A DNA stretch of 37,767 bases from an uncultured Clostridia bacterium (GCA_947170465.1 CAMVTS010000019.1:1-37767), one strand, 5' to 3'; shown: positions 8,002 through 17,719, numbered from the stretch's first letter. Numbers and translations are program-made. The notes: generated by a model not told the origin, from the letters alone.

Positions 8002-9981
8002 ATGGGTGTGATTAATGTGCTCGACAAACACGTAGCGGAATTGATTGCCGCCGGTGAAGTGGTCGAGCGGCCTGCTTCTGTTATCAAAGAACTGATTGAA
8101 AACGCCATTGACGCCGGCGCAAAGAATATCACGGTTGAAATAAAAAACGGCGGAACCACCTTTATGCGCGTCACCGACGACGGCTGCGGCATTATGCGTG
8201 AGGATGTCAAAACAGCTTTTCTTCGCCATGCCACCAGCAAGGTCAGGGAAGAGAACGATCTCGACAGAATCGCCACCCTGGGATTCCGCGGTGAAGCGCT
8301 GGCTTCCATTTCCGCAGTGTCGCGCTTACAGCTGATTACACGTCACGCAAGTGAAGATATCGGCACCTCATACTGCATTGAAGGCGGCGAAGAGATTTCC
8401 TTGGAGGACGCCGGATGTCCGGTTGGAACAACCTTCATCATCCGTGATTTGTTCTATAACATTCCGGCGAGAGCAAAGTTTCTCAAAAAAGATGTTTCCG
8501 AAGGAATCAACGTTTCCAATATTGTTGACAAGACAGCGTTATCTCATCCAGAAATCTCATTTGCATATATCCGCGACGGCAAGCAGGTTCTGAAAACTGC
8601 AGGAGACGGAAAACTCCTGTCAGCTGTTTATGCGGTTTTCGGCAGAGAGTTTGCGACTTCCCTGATACCGGTTGACTATCAGCTGGATAAAATCAGAGTA
8701 TACGGATTTGTTTCCAAGCCGGTCAACGCGCGTCCTAATCGCAATATGCAGAACTTCTTTATTAACGGACGTTTTGTCAAATCGCGTACTGCCATGGCAG
8801 CAATGGAAGAAGCCTTCAAAGGCTCGGTCATGGTCGGAAAGTTTCCTTCCTGTGTGCTGAATCTTTCACTGCCTTACGATATTATTGACGTCAATGTTCA
8901 TCCGGCGAAAATCGAGGTGCGTTTCACCAATGAACGCCCAGTTTTCGAGGCAGTATACCATGCGGTTAAAACCGCGCTGATGAAGTCGGATACGAAAAAG
9001 CAAGCTGCCTTCCGGCAGAATCCTGCACCGGCAAAGCCTCCTTACATAAATGCCCAGGCAGTATTCCGCAAAGCGGAGCAAGAAAGAAAACCGGCGCCCT
9101 CTGTACAAAAAAAGCCAGAAGACGAATTTAATCCCTTCACTTCTATTCCTATGCAAGAACCGCTGTCCAATCCTTTAGATGGATTGAAAGTATCGGACAG
9201 TCATAATCCCTTCTCTGTCTATACAAAAGAAGCGGTTAGCACCTCAAAACGAGAGGAGCAATATAAGAAAGCTGAACCTCCGCGGTCTTCTGTCGTCCCC
9301 ACAGTCCCGGAAAATGAAGAAACTCCGGCAATATCTCCACCGCTGCAAGAAGAAATTACCATCTCCGTAAAAGAAAACTCCGAACCGGTTGTTCTTTTTG
9401 AACAGCAGAAGGACGAGCTGACATACATCGGAGAATTATTTGACACTTATATCATCGTTGAAAAAAACAAAAAGGAAATGATGCTGATTGACAAGCATGC
9501 TGCCCATGAGCGAATCATTTATGAACGTCTCAAGGCAGAGAAAGCCGGCGCTTCTGCGCAGATTCTTTTACAGCCCGTTACCGTCACCCTCGGCAAGCAT
9601 GAATACGACGCGGCAATCAGTCATCTGGATATGTTTGCGCAGTGTTCTTTTGAAGTGGAGGATTTTGGCAACAGTACTGTCATTGTACGTAGTGCGCCAC
9701 AGTATATTGACGCGGCGGAAGTAGCTGACTGTATCGCGGAAATGGCAGATTATATTTCCATGGGCAAAAACGATATTTTCACCGAAAAGATGGACTGGTT
9801 CTATCACAACGTCGCATGCCGGAGCGCTGTGAAAGCAGGCAATAAAAATTCCGCAGAAGAATTGATTGATATTGTAAAAACACTGGAAGAAAATCCGCAA
9901 ATCCGTTATTGTCCTCACGGCAGACCGATTTGCATTGTGATGAAGAAGAGCGAAATCGAAAGACAATTTGGCAGGGCGTGA
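8002..9981 (+). CDS. mutL: DNA mismatch repair protein MutL (endonuclease type)
   Basis: Couples mismatch recognition by MutS to strand incision. It has 659 residues. The N-terminal GHKL ATPase shows ELIENAIDAGA, DDGCG and GFRGEALASISAVS. A variable proline-rich linker covers about 335-460. The C-terminal domain carries the metal-binding endonuclease motif DKHAAHERIIYE starting at D497, with the supporting CRSAVKAG and CPHGRP motifs, so it should nick DNA, as expected for a lineage lacking MutH. QILLQP at 520-525 fits a beta-clamp binding motif. AAGGAGGTGA sits immediately upstream of the ATG. The linker contains two NPF-type tripeptides; their meaning is unknown. Confidence 0.97.
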   Translation: MGVINVLDKHVAELIAAGEVVERPASVIKELIENAIDAGAKNITVEIKNGGTTFMRVTDDGCGIMREDVKTAFLRHATSKVREENDLDRIATLGFRGEALASISAVSRLQLITRHASEDIGTSYCIEGGEEISLEDAGCPVGTTFIIRDLFYNIPARAKFLKKDVSEGINVSNIVDKTALSHPEISFAYIRDGKQVLKTAGDGKLLSAVYAVFGREFATSLIPVDYQLDKIRVYGFVSKPVNARPNRNMQNFFINGRFVKSRTAMAAMEEAFKGSVMVGKFPSCVLNLSLPYDIIDVNVHPAKIEVRFTNERPVFEAVYHAVKTALMKSDTKKQAAFRQNPAPAKPPYINAQAVFRKAEQERKPAPSVQKKPEDEFNPFTSIPMQEPLSNPLDGLKVSDSHNPFSVYTKEAVSTSKREEQYKKAEPPRSSVVPTVPENEETPAISPPLQEEITISVKENSEPVVLFEQQKDELTYIGELFDTYIIVEKNKKEMMLIDKHAAHERIIYERLKAEKAGASAQILLQPVTVTLGKHEYDAAISHLDMFAQCSFEVEDFGNSTVIVRSAPQYIDAAEVADCIAEMADYISMGKNDIFTEKMDWFYHNVACRSAVKAGNKNSAEELIDIVKTLEENPQIRYCPHGRPICIVMKKSEIERQFGRA

Positions 9982-9985
9982 TAGG

Positions 9986-10924
9986 TTGAAAGAAAAAATC
10001 AGACTTATTTCTGTTGTCGGACCGACCGCTTCCGGAAAAACCCGGCTGTCGGTAGAGCTCGCGAAGCATTACAACGGAGAAATCGTATCTGCCGATTCCA
10101 TGCAGATTTACCGGGGAATGCAAATCGCTACCGCCAAGCCCGCAAAAGAAGAAATGCAGGGAATCCCTCATCACCTGATGGATTTTCTGTCGCCTGAACA
10201 GACATATTCCGTAGCGGCATTTGTTCAGGATGCTCGCGCGGTAATACAGGATATAACTTTACGCGGCAAACTCCCGATTATCGTCGGCGGAACGGGACTG
10301 TATGTTGATTCTCTCCTCAATCACGTGCAGTTTTCCGAACAGCCTGCCGATAAAAAATATACGGACGCGCTTTGGAAGGTTTACGAAGCCAAGGGTGTAA
10401 ACGCGCTGCTTGCAATGCTTGATGAAGCCGACAAGCCTTCCTGTGAACGTTTGGCTAAAGAGAGAAATCCCAAACGCATTATCCGTGCGCTTGCCTTCTA
10501 TCAGTCAACCGGCATTACCATGACAGAACAGATTTCCAATTCCCATCCGGAGGAATCTCCGTACGCGCCTGTCAAGCTGGGGTTGAACTTTATGGACAGA
10601 GAAAAACTCTACGAACGTATCAACGCCAGAGTGGACATCATGCTTGAACAGGGACTTTTGGAGGAAGCCGGACAGGTGCTGCAGTCACCTCTTGGCCCTA
10701 CGGCGGTGAAAGCGATTGGTTATAAGGAGCTTGCCCCTTACTTTGAAGGGAAAGCCACCTTGGAAGAATGTATTGATAAGCTTAAACGAGAAACCAGACG
10801 CTACGCAAAGCGTCAGCTCACCTGGTTCAAACGCGATGCAGAAATTAATTGGCTGTATGTCGATATGACAAACAGCTTTGAAGAGCTGCTGCTGCAGGCA
10901 GTCAGCGTAATAGATAAAGGATGA
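9986..10924 (+). CDS. miaA: tRNA dimethylallyltransferase MiaA
   Basis: Transfers a dimethylallyl group to A37 of tRNAs, giving i6A, the substrate of MiaB. It has 312 residues. The P-loop GPTASGKT lies at residues 12-19, followed by the substrate-binding SADSMQIYRGM segment, the IIVGGTGLY motif and the C-terminal RRYAKRQLTWF region. I chose TTG at 9986, which gives the usual MKEK-type N-terminus; an in-frame TTG at 9968 lies within the mutL end and would add six non-conserved residues. The start is 4 bases after the mutL stop, so expression depends on the upstream operon. Confidence 0.94.
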   Translation: MKEKIRLISVVGPTASGKTRLSVELAKHYNGEIVSADSMQIYRGMQIATAKPAKEEMQGIPHHLMDFLSPEQTYSVAAFVQDARAVIQDITLRGKLPIIVGGTGLYVDSLLNHVQFSEQPADKKYTDALWKVYEAKGVNALLAMLDEADKPSCERLAKERNPKRIIRALAFYQSTGITMTEQISNSHPEESPYAPVKLGLNFMDREKLYERINARVDIMLEQGLLEEAGQVLQSPLGPTAVKAIGYKELAPYFEGKATLEECIDKLKRETRRYAKRQLTWFKRDAEINWLYVDMTNSFEELLLQAVSVIDKG

Positions 10925-10928
10925 GTAT

Positions 10929-12212
10929 ATGGATAAATTGCTATTTAAGCGTATACTGGTAGCGGCACTGACGTTATTGGCGCTTGTATATGTCGCTTAT
11001 TTGCTGATCAGTGCGAATTTCGATATGTATCCAACTGAAAATGCCGTTCAGGTAACCGTTACCGATAAAATACAATCCAATGCGTTTATCATCCGGGATG
11101 AGAACATTCTGAACAATTCTCAATCCGGCGTTCTGTCCTATTCCGTGGCAGACGGAGAAGCGGTTAACGCTAATGGAGAAATCGCTGTGGTGTATTCAAG
11201 TGAACAGGACGCGCTGGCGCATACTAACGCCGAAACTCTGCGTGCAAAAAAGGAATCGCTGGAATACATTCAGAAGAACACGATTTCCGGCACCATGAGT
11301 ATTGACATTATCAACAGTAACATAAAAAATAAGCTGATTGCTTATCTGGATGACTGCAATAACCGGAATTTCACGAAAGCAATTCAGGATTCGGATAACC
11401 TCCTGACTTCTGTTAATCAGCGCCAGCTTTATACCGGAAAGGTTACTAACTTCAATGAGGAAATTGCTCAGCTCCAGTCTGCCATTGATTCGCTCAACAG
11501 CTCGGCAGGAGCCGGAACCGGCTCTATCAGAACGGATAAAGCAGGTTATTTCACCAAATTCTGCGACGGTTATGAAAACGCCATTCCTTACGCTAATATC
11601 GACAAAATAACGCTGGATGACTTGAAAAATATCCAGAAGAAAGAAACGCCCAAAAACGCTGCAGGCAAGGTGATCAGCAATGTCAAATGGTATGTCGCCT
11701 GTGAGGTATCCGCAGAAGAGGCAACGCGTTTGAATATCTGGGGGGCGCCTGTTACGGCACTGCTTGCTGAGGCTTCATCCGAAGCAGTTCCTGCGGAAAT
11801 CTATCGCGTTTATCAAAAGGATAAAGATCACAGCGCTCTGGTGCTCCTGCGCTGTGATTATATGGACGACAGTATTCTTGACGCGCGCTTTGAGCCTGTT
11901 GAAATAGGTATGGGACGGTATTCCGGCTTGCGCGTCAGCAAGCGGGCGGTTCATGATGACTTTGTCACAAAGACCACCTACGACGACAACGACAATCCGC
12001 ACAAGGAGCAAAAGAAGGTGCAGGGAGTCTATGTCCTCTACGGCAGCGAGGTACAGTTCAAGCAGGTATCCATTCTGTACGCGGATGACGACTATGTTAT
12101 CTGCGACACCGAGCCGCCGGAAGGCGTTCTGTTTAACGGCGAAACGATTTCTTTATACGATAAAGTAATAGTAAAAGGAGACGATTTATATGACGGCAAG
12201 GTCATTCACTGA
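10929..12212 (+). CDS. HlyD-like membrane-anchored protein, function unknown
   Basis: A 427-residue protein with one N-terminal membrane helix (about 8-28), then a short biotinyl/lipoyl-like segment (about 62-92, with SVADGEAVNANGEIAVVY), a helical and coiled-coil middle (about 95-190) and a beta-rich C-terminal half. This layout resembles periplasmic adaptor proteins of the HlyD family as found in Gram-positive bacteria. No ABC transporter or other export partner is nearby. Instead it lies 4 bases after miaA and overlaps yggS by 23 bases, at the head of the division cluster. This context suggests an envelope or division-related role rather than drug or toxin export, but that is inference. 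AAAGGA precedes the ATG. Confidence 0.78.
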   Translation: MDKLLFKRILVAALTLLALVYVAYLLISANFDMYPTENAVQVTVTDKIQSNAFIIRDENILNNSQSGVLSYSVADGEAVNANGEIAVVYSSEQDALAHTNAETLRAKKESLEYIQKNTISGTMSIDIINSNIKNKLIAYLDDCNNRNFTKAIQDSDNLLTSVNQRQLYTGKVTNFNEEIAQLQSAIDSLNSSAGAGTGSIRTDKAGYFTKFCDGYENAIPYANIDKITLDDLKNIQKKETPKNAAGKVISNVKWYVACEVSAEEATRLNIWGAPVTALLAEASSEAVPAEIYRVYQKDKDHSALVLLRCDYMDDSILDARFEPVEIGMGRYSGLRVSKRAVHDDFVTKTTYDDNDNPHKEQKKVQGVYVLYGSEVQFKQVSILYADDDYVICDTEPPEGVLFNGETISLYDKVIVKGDDLYDGKVIH

Positions 12213-12903
12213 CGTCGAGTACAATTACAAGCTGATAAATGAACGGATAGCTGAAGCTGCTCAGAAGGCCGGCAAAAGGAGAGAGGATATTACCTTTTTG
12301 GCGGCGACTAAAACAGTTGATGCACAGACCATCAATCACGCCATTTCGCTCGGACTTGACCATATTGGTGAAAACCGCGTGCAGGAGCTTCTCTCTAAAT
12401 ACGAGGATTACAATCTTTCCGATTGCTCCCTGCAATTCATCGGTCATCTCCAGACAAATAAGGTGCGTCAGATTGTCGGAAAGGTTGACTTGATTCAGTC
12501 GGTTGACTCTCTGAAGCTGGCACAGGAAATTGCTGCCCAGTCCTTAAAAAGAAACCTTGTCACGAACATTCTGGTTGAGGTCAACATTGGAAGGGAAGAG
12601 AACAAGTCAGGCGTTTATGAAGAAAATCTTGAAGAATTACTCACTCAGATTGCTCAGATTCATGGGATTTCTGTACAAGGATTGATGACAATTCCGCCGA
12701 TTTGTGATAATAAACAGAAAATTTCTGAATATTTCAATAAAATGCACAGGTTATTTATTGACATATCGCAAAAAAAATTAGATAATATAAATATGAGTAT
12801 TCTTTCCATGGGAATGTCTGACGATTATTATGAGGCAATCATGGAGGGCGCTACAATGGTAAGAATAGGTTCCGCACTTTTCGGTGCGAGAAACTATACA
12901 TAA
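12190..12903 (+). CDS. yggS: YggS-family pyridoxal phosphate homeostasis protein
   Basis: A single-domain TIM-barrel PLP-binding protein that helps balance B6 vitamers; no enzymatic reaction is known. It has 237 residues, the usual length. PLP would bind K41 in the LAATK motif. The conserved HIGENRVQE, FIGHLQTNK, SVDS, EVNIG-KSG and SMGMSDDYYEAI segments are all present. AAAGGAG precedes the ATG at 12190, which lies inside the end of the HlyD-like gene. As in Bacillus (ylmE), it sits directly before sepF. Confidence 0.95.
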   Translation: MTARSFTDVEYNYKLINERIAEAAQKAGKRREDITFLAATKTVDAQTINHAISLGLDHIGENRVQELLSKYEDYNLSDCSLQFIGHLQTNKVRQIVGKVDLIQSVDSLKLAQEIAAQSLKRNLVTNILVEVNIGREENKSGVYEENLEELLTQIAQIHGISVQGLMTIPPICDNKQKISEYFNKMHRLFIDISQKKLDNINMSILSMGMSDDYYEAIMEGATMVRIGSALFGARNYT

Positions 12904-12919
12904 TTAGGAGGAAAAGAAA

Positions 12920-13393
12920 ATGGCAGGAATAGTAGATAAGTTCAAGCGCATGTGGGATGCCCCCGACGACGAGTACGAGTACGACGAATACGGCTATGCC
13001 GATGAGGAAGAAGAAGAGTATGAAGAAGAGGCTCCCCGCGAGAAAGAACGCGAGAGACAAACTACATCTTCCGGTTCTTCACGCAACAAGGTCGTTAACA
13101 TTCACGCGACCGCCAAGCTGCAGGTTGGTATTTTCAAGCCTGAGCGTTTTGGCGAGGAAACCCGTGCTATCGCAGACGAGCTGACCAAAACCCATACGGT
13201 TGTGCTCAACCTTGAGGACACCAACAAAGAGATGGCAAGGAGAATTCTTGACTTTCTCAGTGGCGTCGCGTATGCTAACAAGGGCAAAATCAAGAGAGTT
13301 GCCTCCAATACCTATATCATTATTCCCAGCAATGTCGATCTCACCGGAGACGATCTCCTCGATGAATTAGAGAACAGCGGTGTATATATCTGA
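12920..13393 (+). CDS. sepF: cell division protein SepF
   Basis: Membrane-associated partner of FtsZ that polymerises into rings and anchors and aligns the Z-ring. It has 157 residues. The N-terminal amphipathic helix MAGIVDKFKRMW (membrane binding) is followed by a very acidic Glu/Asp/Tyr-rich linker (about 14-50) and the conserved C-terminal SepF domain (about 60-150), with KPERF, VVLNLEDTN and RRILDFLSG. TTAGGAGGAAAAG precedes the ATG. It overlaps ylmH by 14 bases. Confidence 0.96.
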   Translation: MAGIVDKFKRMWDAPDDEYEYDEYGYADEEEEEYEEEAPREKERERQTTSSGSSRNKVVNIHATAKLQVGIFKPERFGEETRAIADELTKTHTVVLNLEDTNKEMARRILDFLSGVAYANKGKIKRVASNTYIIIPSNVDLTGDDLLDELENSGVYI

Positions 13394-14129
13394 TAATGAC
13401 GATAAACTGTTTCGTTCACAGATAGACGACGCCATCACTCTATGCGAAAAACGGCAGAAGCCTTATTTCTTCTCTTTCCTTAGTGAGCGACAGCAGGCAA
13501 TCGCGCGGCAGCACCTTGATTCAGTTTATTATCCCAACTACCGTTTTTTCGGCGGTTATGATGATTGCGAGCGCGCTGTATTAGGCCTGTGGTTTTATGA
13601 CGAAATAAAAGAGTTCCCTGTTTCCGCTTTGGAAATCACCTTCCGCAAGGCAGACAAGCTCACGCACCGTGATTTTCTCGGCGCTCTGATGTCGCTTGGA
13701 ATTGAAAGGGAAACCATTGGCGATATTCTGGTCGGGGATGGCAGATGCGTTGTCTTTGTCAAGAGCGAAATCAAGGATTATATTATGTCGCAGCTGTTCA
13801 AAATCAGAAACGCTGGCGTTAAGATACATGAAGTGGAGCCTGATGAGCTGCCTCAGGGCAGAGACTTTGACGAACTGAATCTGACCGTTTCGTCCTTGCG
13901 ATTAGATAATATCGTCGCTGCAGTTTCGGGCTTGTCGCGTGACAAAACAAAACAATTGGTTTTGTCCGGTAATGTAACGCTGAACTATTTACCGTGCGAC
14001 AATGTCAGTAAAAGCATCTCTGACGGAGACAGCTTGAGTATACGTGGAAAGGGAAAATATAAAATCGGCGGTGTGTTAGGAGAAACAAAAAAACACCGCA
14101 TCAGAATAAAGGTTATTCATTTTAGATAA
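13380..14129 (+). CDS. ylmH: YlmH-family S4 RNA-binding protein
   Basis: A 249-residue protein of the YlmH family, with an N-terminal RRM-like part, a middle domain and a C-terminal S4 RNA-binding domain (about 170-245, with LRLDNIVAAVSGLSR and the V-x-L-N-Y-x-P segment). YlmH of Bacillus binds ribosomal 50S particles and takes part in quality control of stalled nascent chains. The start is GTG at 13380, inside sepF; no ATG in frame would keep the N-terminal conserved region. Only a weak ribosome binding site is visible, so translation is probably coupled to sepF. The ylmG (YggT) gene that lies between sepF and ylmH in Bacillus is absent. Confidence 0.92.
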   Translation: MYISDNDDKLFRSQIDDAITLCEKRQKPYFFSFLSERQQAIARQHLDSVYYPNYRFFGGYDDCERAVLGLWFYDEIKEFPVSALEITFRKADKLTHRDFLGALMSLGIERETIGDILVGDGRCVVFVKSEIKDYIMSQLFKIRNAGVKIHEVEPDELPQGRDFDELNLTVSSLRLDNIVAAVSGLSRDKTKQLVLSGNVTLNYLPCDNVSKSISDGDSLSIRGKGKYKIGGVLGETKKHRIRIKVIHFR

Positions 14130-14141
14130 GGAGTGCAGAAC

Positions 14142-14864
14142 ATGCTCACAATTGATGAAATCAAGAATATAAGTTTCAGAAAAGCCGGTTTTGGCGGCGG
14201 ATATAACGCAGATGATGTTGACGCTTTTATTGACGATGTCATTGCTTCTTTTGAGCAGCTGAAAAAGGAAAAGACCAATCTGGTTCACAAAATTGACCGT
14301 CTTGCTACTCGTCTGGAGGAATACAGAGCGGACGAAGAAACCGTCAGAAACGCACTGCTGACCTCTCAGAAGATGTCCGACGCGTGCATCAAAGAAGCAA
14401 GAGAGAAAGCAGCCCGAATTGTCCGTGACGCGGAAGAAAAGGCGCAGACCTTGTTGGTAGAAGCAAACAAAACCACCGCGCAGGAAAAAGAGAATTATCT
14501 GCAACTGCAGGCTGATGCTGTCAACCTCAGAGCAGAGATTATTGAGCTTTACAGAAGCCACATCCAGGCGATTGACGACCTGCCTACTTCTGTTGACCTC
14601 GAAAAGACTAAAAAAGAACTGGATGAAAAATATCCTACCGATTCGGTTGAGGAATCACCTGTGGTTGAGCGTGAGCCGGAGCCTGTACAGGAGGAAGTGC
14701 CTCAGACAGTACAGCCGGTTGAGCAGCAGCCCCAGCCTGTTGTTCGTCCGAAGCCCGTTGCGCCTGCGATTGGAACCGAGGATGATACCAAGGTTGCTCC
14801 CAGACGTCCGAGCAAATTTGGTCATCTGAAATTTGGCGACAACTATGACGTCTCCGCTGAATAA
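14142..14864 (+). CDS. divIVA: DivIVA-family septum/pole protein
   Basis: Coiled-coil scaffold that recognises curved membrane at poles and septa. It has 240 residues. The N-terminal DivIVA domain shows I-x3-SFRKAGFGGGYNADDVDAF. A long coiled coil (about 35-150) is followed by a proline/glutamate-rich disordered C-terminus (about 165-225) and a conserved-looking KFGHLKFGDNYD ending. The ATG at 14142 was preferred over an in-frame GTG at 14133, because AAGGAG ends 8 bases before it. It lies 12 bases after ylmH and 41 bases before ileS, the typical Firmicute arrangement. Confidence 0.95.
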   Translation: MLTIDEIKNISFRKAGFGGGYNADDVDAFIDDVIASFEQLKKEKTNLVHKIDRLATRLEEYRADEETVRNALLTSQKMSDACIKEAREKAARIVRDAEEKAQTLLVEANKTTAQEKENYLQLQADAVNLRAEIIELYRSHIQAIDDLPTSVDLEKTKKELDEKYPTDSVEESPVVEREPEPVQEEVPQTVQPVEQQPQPVVRPKPVAPAIGTEDDTKVAPRRPSKFGHLKFGDNYDVSAE

Positions 14865-14905
14865 CGCGTTTTTATTAACTTAACTATATTGGAGAGAAAA
14901 ATACA

Positions 14906-17671
14906 ATGTCTCAGGATTATAATGCTACACTGAATCTTCCGAAGACTGATTTTCCAATGCGTGCCGGTTTGCCGAAAAGCGAGCCGGTTACGCTTCAGAA
15001 CTGGGAAGATGAAAAACTCTATGATAAGCTCATGGAGCTCAACGAGGGAAAACCTCAGTTTGTTCTCCATGACGGACCGCCCTATGCTAACGGCGATATT
15101 CACCTTGGTCACGCACTCAACAAGATTCTGAAGGATTTCATTGTCCGCTATAAGAATATGGCCGGATTTCAGTCCCCTTTTGTACCCGGCTGGGATACGC
15201 ACGGCTTGCCGACGGAGCTGAAGGCAAGACAAAAGGCGGGTATCGGCAATTCCGCTGATATTTCCGTTGTTGAGCTTCGCAAGCTTTGCGAGGAATTTGT
15301 CACCGGATATATCAACGACCAGCGCGAACAGTTCAAGCGCCTGGGCTGTATCGGTGAATGGGATAATCCCTATGTCACTTTGAAACATGAGTTTGAAGCT
15401 GAGCAGATTAAGGTGTTCGCTGAAATGGCGGATAAAGGCTATATTTACCGTGGTCTGAAGCCTGTTTACTGGTGTCCGGAGTGTAAAACCGCCTTGGCGG
15501 AAGCAGAAATTGAATACGCCGAGGATCCATGTCATTCTATTTATGTAAAATTCAGAGTAACGGATGATCTGGGTAAATTCTCCGCAATGGGAATTGACCC
15601 CGCGAAGGTCTCCTTTGTCATCTGGACTACCACTACATGGACACTGCCTGCCAACGTGGCGATTTGCGTCGGTCCGCGTTTTGAGTATTCCGTTATCAAG
15701 TGCGGTGAAGAGTACTATGTCATGGCAACTGAGCTCTATCAGTCTGCGATGGCAGAAGCCAATCTGACCGATTATGAAGTGGTGGCAACCATTCAGGGCA
15801 GCGAGCTGGAGTATATGAAAACTCAGCATCCGTTCCTGGATCGCGAATCCCTGCTGATTGTCGGTGAGCATGTTACGCTGGAGAGCGGCACCGGCTGTGT
15901 TCATACTGCGCCCGGTCACGGTGTTGACGACTATAACGTCTGCCGCAACTATCCTGATATTCCCGTTATCTGTCCTGTCAACGGCGATGGCGTGCTGACC
16001 GAAGAAGCTGGTCAGTTTGCCGGTTTGACGACCGATGAAGCCAACAAGAAAATCGCGGTTCACCTTGATGAAACCGGTTCTCTGTTTGCATTGAAAAAGA
16101 TTATTCACCAGTATCCTCACTGCTGGAGATGTAAATCTCCCATCCTGTTCCGCGCAACTAACCAGTGGTTCTGCTCCGTTGACGACTTCAAGGATGCCGC
16201 TGTCAAGGCTATCAATGAAGTGCAGTGGATTCCTGCGTGGGGTCAGGAGAGAATCACCTCCATGGTTCGCGAGAGAAAAGATTGGTGTATTTCCCGGCAG
16301 AGAAAATGGGGTGTTCCGATTCCGATTTTCTACTGTAAAGACTGCGGTAAGCCGCTGATTGATAAAAAAGCGATGCTCGCTGTGGCGGATGTATTTTCCA
16401 AGGAAGGCTCTAATGCTTGGTTTGATCACGACGCGTCGGAAATGCTTCCGGAAGGCATCAAATGCACCAAGTGCGGCTGTACTTCCTTTGATAAAGAAAA
16501 AGACATCATGGATGTCTGGTTTGACAGTGGTTCTTCTCATACCGCTGTTGTCAGACGCCGCGGATACCTGAACTTCCCGGCTGATTTGTACCTGGAAGGC
16601 AACGACCAGTACAGAGGCTGGTTCCAGTCCTCATTGCTTACTTCTGTTGCGACAATGGGTGTTGCGCCTTACAAGGCTGTGCTTACTCACGGCATGATTC
16701 TCGACATGGAAAGAAGAAAGATGAGTAAGTCACTGGGCAACGGTATCAGTCCCCAGGATGTTATCAAGCAGTATGGTGCCGATGTACTCAGACTGTGGGT
16801 AGCTTCCTGCGACTATCAGTCCGACGTCAATATCTCCTTTGATATTCTCAAGCAGACCTCTGAATCCTACAGAAAAATCAGAAATACCGCCAGATATATT
16901 CTCGGCAATCTGTCTGATTTTAATCCTGACACCGATATGGTGACTGCTTCCGAGCTGACCTCTATTGACAAGTGGGCAATCGCCAAACTGAACGCCTTGA
17001 TTGACAAGGTGCGCAAGGCGTATGACAATTACGAATTCCACATTGTCTATCACAGCATTCATAATTTCTGCGTTGTAGATATGTCCAACTTCTATCTGGA
17101 TGTTCTCAAGGACAGACTGTATTCCGAAAAGGCAGACAGCAAGCTGAGAAGAGCAGCCCAGACCTCCGTCTACCTGATTCTGAATGCGATGACCAGAATG
17201 CTGGCTCCTATTCTCGCGTATACTTCCGACGAAATCTGGAAGTTCATGCCTCATGCGGCTGACGAGAAAGCTGACCACGTTATCTTCAATGACATGCCTG
17301 AAAAGGTTGAAATCGCTGTTGATGACAGCTTCATGAGCTTCTGGGAGAAGATTCACGAACTCCGAGATGAAGTCAAGAAGTCCATTGAACCGGTGGTCAA
17401 AGAGAAAACAATTAAGAGCTCACTGGAAGCAAAGGTAACTTTATCTGCCGGTGGTGAGAAGCTTGCATTCCTCAAAGAAGCAGAGACTGAGCTTGCCGAC
17501 GCGTTCATCGTTTCCGAGGTTGTTATCAACGATAACGGCGGTGAGCTTGCCGTCACAGTAGAAAAAGCGGAAGGAGAAAAGTGCGAACGCTGCTGGGCAG
17601 TGCGTAAATCTGTCGGCGCGAGCAGCACTCATCCCACCTTATGCGCACGTTGCTGTGAGGTATTAAAATAA
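14906..17671 (+). CDS. ileS: isoleucyl-tRNA synthetase
   Basis: Charges tRNA-Ile. It has 921 residues, the length of the bacterial type 1 enzyme. HLGH (66-69) is the HIGH motif, KMSKS lies at 605-609, the CP1 editing domain is between (about 190-390) with an internal YWCPEC and CWRCKSP, and the C-terminal zinc finger uses C893, C896, C913 and C916. GGAGAG precedes the ATG. No T-box fits in the 41-base gap after divIVA, unlike in Bacillus, so the gene seems to depend on upstream transcription or an internal promoter I could not identify. Confidence 0.98.
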   Translation: MSQDYNATLNLPKTDFPMRAGLPKSEPVTLQNWEDEKLYDKLMELNEGKPQFVLHDGPPYANGDIHLGHALNKILKDFIVRYKNMAGFQSPFVPGWDTHGLPTELKARQKAGIGNSADISVVELRKLCEEFVTGYINDQREQFKRLGCIGEWDNPYVTLKHEFEAEQIKVFAEMADKGYIYRGLKPVYWCPECKTALAEAEIEYAEDPCHSIYVKFRVTDDLGKFSAMGIDPAKVSFVIWTTTTWTLPANVAICVGPRFEYSVIKCGEEYYVMATELYQSAMAEANLTDYEVVATIQGSELEYMKTQHPFLDRESLLIVGEHVTLESGTGCVHTAPGHGVDDYNVCRNYPDIPVICPVNGDGVLTEEAGQFAGLTTDEANKKIAVHLDETGSLFALKKIIHQYPHCWRCKSPILFRATNQWFCSVDDFKDAAVKAINEVQWIPAWGQERITSMVRERKDWCISRQRKWGVPIPIFYCKDCGKPLIDKKAMLAVADVFSKEGSNAWFDHDASEMLPEGIKCTKCGCTSFDKEKDIMDVWFDSGSSHTAVVRRRGYLNFPADLYLEGNDQYRGWFQSSLLTSVATMGVAPYKAVLTHGMILDMERRKMSKSLGNGISPQDVIKQYGADVLRLWVASCDYQSDVNISFDILKQTSESYRKIRNTARYILGNLSDFNPDTDMVTASELTSIDKWAIAKLNALIDKVRKAYDNYEFHIVYHSIHNFCVVDMSNFYLDVLKDRLYSEKADSKLRRAAQTSVYLILNAMTRMLAPILAYTSDEIWKFMPHAADEKADHVIFNDMPEKVEIAVDDSFMSFWEKIHELRDEVKKSIEPVVKEKTIKSSLEAKVTLSAGGEKLAFLKEAETELADAFIVSEVVINDNGGELAVTVEKAEGEKCERCWAVRKSVGASSTHPTLCARCCEVLK

Positions 17672-17682
17672 TATCAATTAAT

Positions 17683-17719
17683 CAAATCGGTGTGATTTCG
17701 GTTGCACCGATTTGTTTCT
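17683..17719 (+). terminator. weak terminator-like hairpin between ileS and lspA
   Basis: A perfect 10-base-pair stem (17683-17692 with 17705-17714) has a 12-base loop and is followed by only a short T-rich stretch (TTTCTA). It probably lowers, rather than ends, transcription into lspA. Confidence 0.5.

Noticed and set aside
14843..16540. Long open frame on the minus strand (565 codons)
   Set aside because: It lies wholly opposite ileS and the end of divIVA, has no family features, and ileS is full length with all motifs. It is a by-product of codon usage.
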